Assembly: GCF_041929205.1 (NCBI RefSeq)
Contig: NZ_JBHFNT010000071.1
Origin: Floridanema evergladense
GTDB lineage: Bacteria > Cyanobacteriota > Cyanobacteriia > Cyanobacteriales > Aerosakkonemataceae
DNA length: 64,000 bases
Strand: one strand, 5' to 3'
This document shows positions 35,829 through 43,353 of this stretch, piece after piece. The notes beneath the pieces are model-generated. The model was not told the origin of the DNA, searched no databases, and saw nothing but the letters and a program-made list of their open reading frames with translations. Every line of letters starts with the position of its first letter. Position 1 is the first letter of the stretch. Made by a program: the position numbers and the translations under genes.

Positions 35829-35972
35829 CTCAGATCTGGCAGCAATGGAGGTATAACCTCCTTTCACCTCGTTCTCAGGTTGAACCTGGGAACGAGAAAC
35901 AGAGGCTCCGCGTTCTCAGGTTGAACCTGGGAACGAGAAACAGAGGCTCCGCTCAGGAGTGCAAGATCTCAG
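35829..35972 (+). repeat. composite triple-hairpin element, copy C with duplicated central unit
   Basis: Begins CTCAGATCT and ends AGATCTCAG. GGAGGT-ATA-ACCTCC (35845-35859) is followed by two tandem copies of the central palindrome plus its AGAAACAGAGGCTCCG tail (starting 35870 and 35911). Both central palindromes have CGTTCTC against GGGAACG, a T/G (U-G wobble) pair where copy B has C/G. The element directly follows the stop of the AI-2E permease gene. Confidence 0.85.
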
Positions 35973-35973
35973 T

Positions 35974-37101
35974 TTACCGATCTTCTTTAACAGCAGAATT
36001 CTCTAATACCAAATGCTCTTGATTATCATCAAAGGGATTATTAAAAAATGACCCCGTTTGCGGTGGTAAATCAGGATCGAAAACAATTTCTACGATACTT
36101 TTAATTACACCAGTCAAGGGAATTGCCAGAATTACGCCTAACAACCCACCAAATTTAGCTCCTAATAATAAAGCCATAAAAAGAATTACTGGCGAAAACC
36201 CCGTTAAACCTCCCATCAACCTGGGAGAAACTAAATTGTCTTTAATTTGTTGAAGGATCACTGAAGTTCCTAAAACTTGCAATGCTAACCACCAATTAAT
36301 AAAAGCTACTATGATTACTACTGTACCAATTCCTAAAGTTGCTCCTACAAAAGGAATTACTTCCATTAAGCCAATAAAAACGGCAAATAACAGAAAGAAC
36401 GGTACTTTTAATACCCAAAAAGCAACTGTTAATACTATTGCCATAAATAAACCTAAAAGTAATTGACCGGAGATAAATTTTTGCAAATTTTTTTGCAGTG
36501 ATTCAGTCAATACTTGGCTAACTACAGGTGATAAAAAGCTGGTAATTCCTCCCCAAACTTTTTCTCCATCAACTAGCATATAAAAGGAGATAACTAAAAT
36601 AAAAATTAAGTCGAGGAACCAGTTAAATGTGCCAACTACTAAACCTAAACCTTTACTGGCAATTACCTCTGCTTGAGCTTGCACTCTAGATAATAATTGA
36701 GAAGCTAAAATTCGCACATCAAATGGTAAATTATGCTCGGCACTCCAAACCTGGAAATTATCTAATTGTTGCCGTCCAGATTGTACCAAGGAAGGCAAAT
36801 TAGTGACTAATTGTAATCCTTGATTAAACACTGGTGGTACAACTGTCAGACCAATAAATGTAATGGTAAAAATTGCTGCTAAATACACTAATGCTATAGC
36901 TACAATTCTGGGTAAAAATCGTTGTAAAACTTTTACCGGGTAGTTGAATAAAAATGCCAGTAGTGCAGCTGTGAGAAAAACGCTAACTAATTCGCCGACA
37001 TAACCAATTGTTACTAAAGTTGCCCAACTAGCTGCTAATACTAGCAGCCAAGTTATCATAAACTTTTGTACAGGTGAGAAAATTGAGTAATCTTTGTTCA
37101 T
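35974..37101 (-). CDS. AI-2E family (PerM/UPF0118) transporter
   Basis: A 375-residue inner-membrane protein with about eight helices in the typical arrangement: two N-terminal pairs (SWATLVTIGYVGELVSVFLTAALLAFLF; IVAIALVYLAAIFTITFIGLTVV), a long soluble stretch (about 95-155), then a C-terminal helix bundle containing the family signature region PFVGATLGIGTVVI, LVSPRLMGG and GLLGVILAIPLTGV. Members export diverse small molecules or ions; AI-2 transport is established only for E. coli TqsA and should not be assumed here. It lies 34 bp downstream of the DUF89-type gene on the same strand, so the two are probably co-transcribed. Confidence 0.88.
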   Translation of the reverse strand: MNKDYSIFSPVQKFMITWLLVLAASWATLVTIGYVGELVSVFLTAALLAFLFNYPVKVLQRFLPRIVAIALVYLAAIFTITFIGLTVVPPVFNQGLQLVTNLPSLVQSGRQQLDNFQVWSAEHNLPFDVRILASQLLSRVQAQAEVIASKGLGLVVGTFNWFLDLIFILVISFYMLVDGEKVWGGITSFLSPVVSQVLTESLQKNLQKFISGQLLLGLFMAIVLTVAFWVLKVPFFLLFAVFIGLMEVIPFVGATLGIGTVVIIVAFINWWLALQVLGTSVILQQIKDNLVSPRLMGGLTGFSPVILFMALLLGAKFGGLLGVILAIPLTGVIKSIVEIVFDPDLPPQTGSFFNNPFDDNQEHLVLENSAVKEDR

Positions 37102-37135
37102 GGTTAGTTAATTATTAAACATGGCTAATTATATA

Positions 37136-38398
37136 TTAATGATGCCGATCGACAAACTGAATTACTCCCCATTGTCCGTTAGTTAACCATTGAGCATCCT
37201 GTTGCGGAAGTTGCTCTAGTTGTTCGGTTGATAAACCTGCGGCTACTTCTGATTTTAATGTGCGGAGTGCTACAAAAGGTGCGGGGAAGTAAGATGTAAT
37301 ACTTTGATAAGGAGTGGTGTATTCCCAGTGACGATCGCCAATTGTCCGCCGATAATTAGCATCACCTTTAACTATAATTAAACTAGATTTGGTTAATTCT
37401 TGATACAGCAATTCTGGCATTTCCCAAAAAGCTAAAGGCGATGTCCAAAATAAATTTTCTTGGCAAATTAACCTCCCCTGCTCTATATAATCTTTTAATC
37501 GCAAACCTAATTCTTTAACATTTACATCAGTTGCTTGAGCGAGAAATTCTATTGTATATAAAACATCTTTACTCATCGCATCGGAAACAAAAATTGGATG
37601 AGCTTTTAAATGTAAATGAACTACCGCAGCCAGATTACTCGCTAACAAGTAATCTGCCAAACAGAGATCGCCAATTAACTCAAAACCTGCATTATCAACT
37701 ATAAAATCAATTCTTAAATTCTGGAAATTAACAACTTTTTCAGCAATAATTGCTGTATCATCTACTAATATAAAAGATTGTTCGCGAGTTGATTCTACCC
37801 GACTGCTTCCCCCTTCCAGAATAGGCCATAGACTTAAATCTACTCGATTTCCCCACAAGTCAGCCGATAAAAGTTGCCCAAAAGCATTTTTTTTCGTTTC
37901 TATATCTGTGGCGGAAGCGATCGCACTTTTCCCAAATTCACTTAAAGTCCCAATTGCATCAATTGTGGTTTCTAAACCTAAACGTTTTTGCTTCTCATAA
38001 GGATCGACATTTTGCCAAGAACCTACTTGGAAATAAGTTGTTGCTTCTAAAATCCGTCGGTAAAAATATGCCTCAGCAAAATACCAAGGAACCTCCAACC
38101 AATTATTGCCTTTGTATGGCTCAATATAACCCGTCCAATCTGCCAAATCTGGAGCATCTACATCTTGTAAATCCCGAATCTTTCCATTAGGTATTTCTGC
38201 AATTAAAACTTGCAAATTTTGCTCAATTGATAGCGGAAAATCATTTTCAGCAATTACTCTTTGAGCAATTTCTGGTAGCCTTACACAAACTGTAAAATGA
38301 GCAAAAGAACCAATTTCTGCACCCTTAATCTCGGTTGGGATAGGAAGAGAAGGTCTTAATTTCTGAATGTTATTCGGTGTCATCGCAACCACACTCAT
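37136..38398 (-). CDS. DUF89/ARMT1-type damage-control phosphatase family protein
   Basis: 420 residues, soluble. Conserved blocks of the DUF89 (ARMT1) family are visible: an N-terminal helical region with EVPWYFAEAYFYRRI, the metal-binding segment IDFIVDNAGFELIGDL (Asp, Asn, Glu ligands), HLKAHPIFVSD, and near the C terminus IIVKGDANYRR, which completes the metal/phosphate site. Members hydrolyse phosphorylated, potentially harmful metabolites such as sugar phosphates in metal-dependent fashion; the substrate here is unknown. It is the promoter-proximal gene of a pair with the AI-2E-type permease. It diverges from rpsF, with about 150 bp between start codons. Confidence 0.82.
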   Translation of the reverse strand: MSVVAMTPNNIQKLRPSLPIPTEIKGAEIGSFAHFTVCVRLPEIAQRVIAENDFPLSIEQNLQVLIAEIPNGKIRDLQDVDAPDLADWTGYIEPYKGNNWLEVPWYFAEAYFYRRILEATTYFQVGSWQNVDPYEKQKRLGLETTIDAIGTLSEFGKSAIASATDIETKKNAFGQLLSADLWGNRVDLSLWPILEGGSSRVESTREQSFILVDDTAIIAEKVVNFQNLRIDFIVDNAGFELIGDLCLADYLLASNLAAVVHLHLKAHPIFVSDAMSKDVLYTIEFLAQATDVNVKELGLRLKDYIEQGRLICQENLFWTSPLAFWEMPELLYQELTKSSLIIVKGDANYRRTIGDRHWEYTTPYQSITSYFPAPFVALRTLKSEVAAGLSTEQLEQLPQQDAQWLTNGQWGVIQFVDRHH

Positions 38399-38546
38399 CC
38401 AAATTTAGTTTATAGATTTTAAATTTTAGATTGATTCTCTAGATAAATCTACTTGCTCAAGTTCGGGCTATCAATGATAAGATGAAAGATCCTTGCTGCT
38501 GGAGGCTGTTGCCAAAAGCGGCCTTGTTGTCCAAAAGGGGAGAAAT

Positions 38547-38888
38547 ATGAATAGCTACGAAACAATGTATATTTTGCGTCCTGATTTATTAGATGAACAA
38601 GTGAATCAGGCTGTGGAAAAGTATCAGAATATGCTGCGCGATCAAGGCGCTCAAGATATCAATGTGCAACTGCGTGGGAAACACCGTTTAGCCTACGAAA
38701 TCAACAGACAACGCGATGGTATCTATGTGCAAATGAATTACCAAGCTAAAGGTAATGTCGTTGCTCCCCTAGAAAGAGCGATGCGCTTGAGTGAAGATGT
38801 AATTCGTTATCTAACAATTAGGCTGGAAGATGTTTCCACTAAAGCTGAAGCTGATGCGGAAGAAGAACCCGCAGAAGCTACTGCTTAG
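38547..38888 (+). CDS. rpsF: 30S ribosomal protein S6
   Basis: 113 residues starting MNSYETMYILRPDL, the standard beginning of bacterial S6. It binds S18 and 16S rRNA in the central domain of the 30S subunit. The start is fixed by AGGGGAG ending four bases before ATG 38547; an upstream in-frame ORF extension to 38493 is not needed. The C-terminal tail (AEADAEEEPAEATA) is acidic and low in complexity, common in cyanobacterial S6. rpsF is not followed by ssb or rpsR here but by palindromic repeats, so it appears monocistronic. Confidence 0.96.
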   Translation: MNSYETMYILRPDLLDEQVNQAVEKYQNMLRDQGAQDINVQLRGKHRLAYEINRQRDGIYVQMNYQAKGNVVAPLERAMRLSEDVIRYLTIRLEDVSTKAEADAEEEPAEATA

Positions 38889-38891
38889 ATT

Positions 38892-38933
38892 GCGATTAGT
38901 AGAGAGGTTTTATGAAACGTCTCTACTAATCGC
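38892..38933. repeat. palindromic repeat, GTAGAGAC family, downstream of rpsF
   Basis: 19-bp arms (38892-38910 and 38915-38933) with a single mismatch and a 4-base loop. The core GTAGAGA and GTCTCTAC matches the elements at 3883 and 8035, while the outer GCGATTA/TAATCGC pair is private to this copy. It starts three bases after the rpsF stop, so it probably also ends that transcript. Confidence 0.8.
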
Positions 38934-38962
38934 AAGTTGCTAGTTTCAGCCCAGACGTTTTT

Positions 38963-39037
38963 GATCCCCCTAAATCCCCCTTACAAAGGGGGACTTTGAA
39001 TCCAGTTCCCCCCTTGGTAAGGGGGGTTAGGGGGGAT
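38963..39037. repeat. GATCCCCC(T)AA(A)CCCCC inverted-repeat element
   Basis: Left arm GATCCCCCTAAATCCCCC (38963-38980) pairs with GGGGGGTTAGGGGGGATC (39020-39037). Two smaller hairpins lie inside: CCCCCTTACAAAGGGGG (38976-38992) and CCCCCCTTGGTAAGGGGGG (39008-39026). It is the second member of the family seen at 3951-4030. Confidence 0.8.
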
Positions 39038-39189
39038 CTAACCGACAATCTATGTAACTAGCAACTTGAGTTACTAGTTTTCAAGAATTTTAACTACACT
39101 CGGCTCTTCCTCTAAGAACCATGATAAAATGTCGCTTGCACGTCTTATAACGGCAAGTTGGCAAAATCTTCGAGGAGTTGTGAGCCATT

Positions 39190-39744
39190 GTGAGCCAAAT
39201 CGACACCCCCTTTCAATCCCTGCAATCAGAAGTTACTCATCTGCGTGAGGAATTGCAGCTAAGAGATCAACTGGTACAACAGTTGTCTCAAGAACTGTTC
39301 CGGTTAGTCAAGGGAAATACGACTTTCCTACCCGCACCGGAATTGTCTCAACAGCATCAAGCTCAAATGCAGGCTATGCAAGAGCAACTGCAAGGGGTAG
39401 AACAACAAGTTAAGTTCTACCAGGAGCAGATTTCCGATCGCGATGCGGAAATCTATCACCTGCGTCAGTCTGTTCAAGAATTGACCGATCGGAGTCGGAT
39501 GCTCGAACAAGTGGTACAGGAATTACCGCAAATTTATCGCCAGAAATTTACGGAACGCCTTGCACCAATTAAAGAAAAAGTGGCAATGCTACAACGGGAA
39601 AATCGTCAGCTTCATGCAGAATTACAAAGTCTAACTTATCGTTTGGCAATTAAAAGTCGGACTCCTGGTGCCAGACTTGATTTGCCTAGCTTTCCTAAGT
39701 TGGGAGGTAGTAGAGTTAGTCTTCCTAGTTTTGGTAATGCGTGA
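39190..39744 (+). CDS. coiled-coil protein of unknown function
   Basis: 184 residues dominated by heptad-like, Gln/Glu/Leu-rich sequence (about 8-150), predicted as a long coiled coil: VTHLREELQLRDQLVQQLSQ and EQISDRDAEIYHLRQSVQEL. The last 25 residues are Pro/Ser/Gly-rich with a twice-repeated LPSFPKLGGSRVSLPSFG pattern, a possible peptide ligand. Translation starts at GTG 39190, twelve bases after GAGGAG. It overlaps the next gene by eight bases (ATGCGTGA), so the two are translationally coupled. No catalytic domain is visible and I do not recognise the family; scaffolding is only a guess. Confidence 0.75.
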   Translation: MSQIDTPFQSLQSEVTHLREELQLRDQLVQQLSQELFRLVKGNTTFLPAPELSQQHQAQMQAMQEQLQGVEQQVKFYQEQISDRDAEIYHLRQSVQELTDRSRMLEQVVQELPQIYRQKFTERLAPIKEKVAMLQRENRQLHAELQSLTYRLAIKSRTPGARLDLPSFPKLGGSRVSLPSFGNA

Positions 39745-40405
39745 AGTTTGGATCGTAGTTGATGGGGAGGTGAATGCTGCTGGCGAATTAGTGGCAGCAT
39801 CTCCCGCAACTGCAAAAATGGTAGCGGCTCTACAAAAAGCAATTGCACAATCCCCCGCAAGTATAAAAATATTAGGAAAAAACGATCTAAATTCGCTAAA
39901 GTTACCAAAGGATGTGGTATTTTGTCCTTTAAGTTTAGGTCTTCCCAGTAATTTTGATTTTCCGCAACAGGCAATTTTTAAAGCTTGTCAAAATGTAGAG
40001 TTTTTCCGTTATTTAATATCACAAAAGTTTGGCTATATTACAAGACTTGGTAATTTTTGGTTGCCTGTAGTTTTAACTCAGAAAGGGCCTGTTTATGCGG
40101 AAGCGATCGGCCTACAACAAGAATTAAATTACTATCAACCAGTGCATTTTTCTGATAAAATGCGTCAGCAAATTTATCAGATGGGGTACAATATCCTCAA
40201 GTTTCTTAACGCTTCATCAGCTACTTATTTGATTCAATTTGGATTTATCGACAAAGAAATTTGGTTCGATCGAGTTTTGCCCTTTCCCGCTGCACCTGCG
40301 ATCGCTAGTATCAACACTCAAACCCCCGATTTATTCACCTGTCATTGGTACTGCTTAACCAATCAACCAATTATTGATATAACTATTGCTGGTTTTAGGG
40401 ACTAG
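39737..40405 (+). CDS. conserved-looking protein of unknown function, coupled to the coiled-coil gene
   Basis: 222 residues from ATG 39737. This start overlaps the upstream stop as ATGCGTGA and begins MREVWIVVDGEV; a longer reading from 39668 would run inside the upstream gene and is rejected. The protein is soluble with alternating alpha/beta sequence, contains one Cys (VVFCPLSLG) near the middle, and ends with aromatic-rich strands (FTCHWYCLTNQPIIDITIAG). I recognise no catalytic motif or named domain. The start overlap with the coiled-coil gene suggests the two products act together or in fixed ratio. It is followed by a short STRR-like stretch (about 40400-40425) and then dedA. Confidence 0.75.
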   Translation: MREVWIVVDGEVNAAGELVAASPATAKMVAALQKAIAQSPASIKILGKNDLNSLKLPKDVVFCPLSLGLPSNFDFPQQAIFKACQNVEFFRYLISQKFGYITRLGNFWLPVVLTQKGPVYAEAIGLQQELNYYQPVHFSDKMRQQIYQMGYNILKFLNASSATYLIQFGFIDKEIWFDRVLPFPAAPAIASINTQTPDLFTCHWYCLTNQPIIDITIAGFRD

Positions 40406-40498
40406 GAATTGGGGACTGGGATTCGCGATCGATTGACACTGTTGGAGAAACTAAGTCAAGATTAAGATGAATGTTAACCTTTGTTAAGGCTGTAGCAG

Positions 40499-41119
40499 AT
40501 GTCATTAGAAGTAGTTTCCCTGGAGAATATTCAGGAACTTGCAAGTCAGTACGGCTACTGGGCGGTATTTATCGGAATTTTATTAGAAAATTTAGGAATT
40601 CCGTTGCCTGGTGAAACTATTACCCTAGCGGGCGGGTTTTTAGCTGGTAGTGGTGAACTGAATTACTGGTTAGTTTTGGGTTGTGCGATCGCAGGTGCAA
40701 TTTTAGGTGGTAACTTTGGTTATTTAATCGGCAGATATGGCGGTTGGGCTTTACTGTTAACCATCGGCAAAATTCTCCGCATCCGCGAAGAAAAGCTGGT
40801 AGAACTCAAGCAACAGTTTAGCGAAAATGCCGGGAAAACCGTCTTTATTGGTAGATTCATTGCTTTATTGCGGATTTTTGCCAGTCCCTTAGCTGGAATC
40901 GTCGAAATGCCCTACCTGAAATTTATGGCTTATAACATCGCTGGGGCAACAGTTTGGGGCGCAGTCATGGTAACTCTGTCATTTTTCGCCGGAAAAGTTG
41001 TACCCCTAGAACAACTGGTAGCTTGGGCAGCCCAATTTGCAGTTTTAGCATTATTAATAGTAGCAGCTTGGATTTTCGTTCCCTTCCTCTGGGAATTACG
41101 CCAAACCAAAGAATCATAA
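40499..41119 (+). CDS. DedA family (VTT-domain) membrane protein
   Basis: A 206-residue integral membrane protein. Family motifs: ENLGIPLPGETI with the membrane-embedded Glu and Pro-Gly (about residues 30-41), AGAILGGNFGYLIGRYGG, and FIGRFIALLRIFASPLAG (Arg-rich VTT motif). Reentrant loops plus about four helices match the family. DedA proteins take part in lipid carrier (undecaprenyl phosphate) or phospholipid scrambling and membrane homeostasis; subfamily function cannot be fixed. The gene stands alone after the unknown gene (93-bp gap) and is ended by a clear terminator. Confidence 0.9.
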   Translation: MSLEVVSLENIQELASQYGYWAVFIGILLENLGIPLPGETITLAGGFLAGSGELNYWLVLGCAIAGAILGGNFGYLIGRYGGWALLLTIGKILRIREEKLVELKQQFSENAGKTVFIGRFIALLRIFASPLAGIVEMPYLKFMAYNIAGATVWGAVMVTLSFFAGKVVPLEQLVAWAAQFAVLALLIVAAWIFVPFLWELRQTKES

Positions 41120-41143
41120 ATCAACAGTATATAAGTAAGTTCT

Positions 41144-41178
41144 AGAGATAGGAAAGAACGCTCCTCTCTCTTTTTTTT
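41144..41178 (+). terminator. Rho-independent terminator of dedA-like gene
   Basis: Stem AGAGATAGGA (41144-41153) with TCCTCTCTCT (41162-41171), one mismatch, eight-base loop, directly followed by eight T. It lies 25 bp after the DedA stop. Confidence 0.75.
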
Positions 41179-41199
41179 GTGCGATCGAATCTATCACTT

Positions 41200-41886
41200 T
41201 CAACTCATTAAATCTGAATTCTCACCTGTTGATTGGCTATCAAGAATTTCCCGAATTCGTTGTCTAAATAACTTGACTACACTTCTTTGACCAATTGTGC
41301 GACTTTGTTCAATAAAATTTGGAATTTCTCCTGTAGGTAAAAATGGAAATGCTAAACTTTGTTCGCATTGTTCGTATCCCCCTTCAATTCGTCGATAAAT
41401 CAACAATGTTTTCTTAGTATATCGCCACAATTCGGGAACACCTAAAGCTGAATAAATAGCTTGTTTGTTGATAGAAGAACTAGTATAGTCTGATTCGATC
41501 GCTAAATCCGGTGGTGGATCGCCAGGAAGAATAATTTCCTCTCTTCCTCTCACTTGTGCTTCGTTTTGAATATAAAAACAAGAGTCTGGTTCGATCGCAT
41601 TTCTTAAATCTTCCCTTTCTAATGTCAACGCTCCAGCTTTGAGTACTTCAATTTCTAATTCGTCTGCAACTACTTCGATAAAACTTTCTAACAATCCTTT
41701 AGGAAGTTCGTGTTCTAACAAAGGCATTCTAGTTTCTAACACTCCTTGAGCATAAGTGATTCTCCAAGCGCGATCGTCCCCTACTTCTTTCATTAATTGT
41801 CTGTAAGTTTGCCAACTAACGCCTCGCATGACGATTCTATTTTCTCTAACAGCAGGTTCAATTAAAGCTTTGTTTGATGTTACCAT
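41200..41886 (-). CDS. Uma2 family (DUF820) putative endonuclease
   Basis: 228 residues. PD-(D/E)XK-type core of the Uma2 family: LEREDLRNAIEPDSCFYI, PPPDLAIESDYTSS (the Asp and Glu of the active site), followed by INKQAIYSALGVPELWRYTKKTLLIYR, where the INK lysine and the GVPELWRY block are family hallmarks. Such proteins are hugely expanded in cyanobacteria; nuclease activity is predicted from fold and rarely shown. It converges with dedA and lies 41 bp after the stop of the unknown membrane-anchored gene on the same strand, so the two may be one transcript. Confidence 0.88.
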   Translation of the reverse strand: MVTSNKALIEPAVRENRIVMRGVSWQTYRQLMKEVGDDRAWRITYAQGVLETRMPLLEHELPKGLLESFIEVVADELEIEVLKAGALTLEREDLRNAIEPDSCFYIQNEAQVRGREEIILPGDPPPDLAIESDYTSSSINKQAIYSALGVPELWRYTKKTLLIYRRIEGGYEQCEQSLAFPFLPTGEIPNFIEQSRTIGQRSVVKLFRQRIREILDSQSTGENSDLMS

Positions 41887-41927
41887 ATCTGCTAATTTTA
41901 ATTTGGACTTTTTCTTACTTTAGCTTA

Positions 41928-43259
41928 TTACTTGCGGAATAGACGGAGAATTACATAAGCGATCGCCACTGCAATTAACCCAATTCCAACACTTAAACCA
42001 AAGGCTTGTTCAACAGAAATCGATTTACTTTTTGCTGTTGGAGATGGCAATTTTTGCGAAATAATTGAGGCGGTAATGCTACTTGCAGCTAATCCGGTAC
42101 TGGCAATGATAATTGTGTTGGTGAGAGTGCGATCGTTCTTTCTTTTATCCAAATCTATTATCCCTTGAATTATACTAATCTGACTTTCTAAAATTTTAGT
42201 CGTTAAACTATGATTAGTATAATTCTTAGCCATTTGAAATTGATATTTCTGTTCTACAACTCTACTAAAAACTTCTAAAAAACTTAAATCGGTTTTACCA
42301 ATCATGACATCTTTTTCAGTGATATTCTGAGATTCTTTTTTGATTTGTTCTAGGAAAAATTGGTAACTAGTTAAACTATTATTTAAGATTTGTTGTAAGA
42401 TTTCTAATTGATTGAGTTTAGTCAGATAATTAAAAGATGTTTTTGGCTGACTTTTGAGGATTTTGTGTAAATCGCTTGATGCAGTAATCGTCTCTATTTT
42501 ATGAGTTGTATTGGCAATTTCTGTAGCCAACTTATGCAACTCTTGATTACATTTTCGGCTTTCTGCATAAGCCAAAAGAACTTTATTCCGATAACAGAAA
42601 AGCTGTAACCAGAGTTTATAAAAACTAGCTGTTCTTTCCATTTTTTGCAAGTTTGGATACAGAAAAATTAAAACATGGTGATTTTCCTTTTCTATATCTT
42701 CCCACTTTTGCGGAGGTTGCCAAATTTCAAAAACAGTGGCACCTAAAAACTTACCTTCTTGGGGATTTTGCCATTCTTTCCCAGTAAATTCTTTGTATAA
42801 TTCTTGAGCAATAACATAAGTATTAGTAGATGGGGATAAATAACCAGAAATTACCCAAGTTACGCCTAAATTTGCAGTTTTGTAGTCAGCTAAAGTTTTT
42901 AAATATCGTAGAGAACTAATAGGTTGAGGTTGAATTTTATCGTTAATATAACAATCAAATAATAACGCATAAGTATCATTCAACCGAATGGGATAATAAG
43001 AAGCTTCGATCGGATATCCACCTAAAGATGCAGTAAAGAAAAATTGTTTTTGTCTCTTGGCAACTTCAGAAAATTCCAGCAATCTCACATAATCTGTATT
43101 TTCTGCTTTCGCTTCTTCCTCCAGTTCAACTTTTAAATTCTTGGGCAAATTAGACCAAAAATTAGCATGACTCGTTTTAATATCTACTTCGGTTTCTGTT
43201 AAACCTTCTCTTTGGTAATAAAGAAATAAATCAAGAGTTGGATATATGATTTTATTCAT
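41928..43259 (-). CDS. unknown protein with large soluble domain and two C-terminal membrane helices
   Basis: 443 residues. Residues about 1-225 are a mixed alpha/beta domain rich in aromatic residues (FFFTASLGGYPIEASYYPIRL; FEIWQPPQKWEDIE). Residues about 225-375 are helical and look coiled-coil-like. The C terminus has two hydrophobic segments, about 384-403 (TNTIIIASTGLAASSITASI) and 418-440 (FGLSVGIGLIAVAIAYVI), with a short basic tail. There is no N-terminal signal, so the soluble part should face the cytosol, tail-anchored. I recognise no named domain. It lies between the CO2 hydration gene and Uma2 on the same strand. The layout (cytosolic sensor plus terminal membrane pair) is seen in some defence effectors, but that is only an analogy. 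Confidence 0.75.
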   Translation of the reverse strand: MNKIIYPTLDLFLYYQREGLTETEVDIKTSHANFWSNLPKNLKVELEEEAKAENTDYVRLLEFSEVAKRQKQFFFTASLGGYPIEASYYPIRLNDTYALLFDCYINDKIQPQPISSLRYLKTLADYKTANLGVTWVISGYLSPSTNTYVIAQELYKEFTGKEWQNPQEGKFLGATVFEIWQPPQKWEDIEKENHHVLIFLYPNLQKMERTASFYKLWLQLFCYRNKVLLAYAESRKCNQELHKLATEIANTTHKIETITASSDLHKILKSQPKTSFNYLTKLNQLEILQQILNNSLTSYQFFLEQIKKESQNITEKDVMIGKTDLSFLEVFSRVVEQKYQFQMAKNYTNHSLTTKILESQISIIQGIIDLDKRKNDRTLTNTIIIASTGLAASSITASIISQKLPSPTAKSKSISVEQAFGLSVGIGLIAVAIAYVILRLFRK

Positions 43260-43353
43260 CAGTTTGTTTGCTGTGAGAAAAAATAACTTTCACAGCTATT
43301 TTACAGAAGGTTCGTCATAAGTGCTAAAGCTCTTACAACGAACCTGGAGAAAG

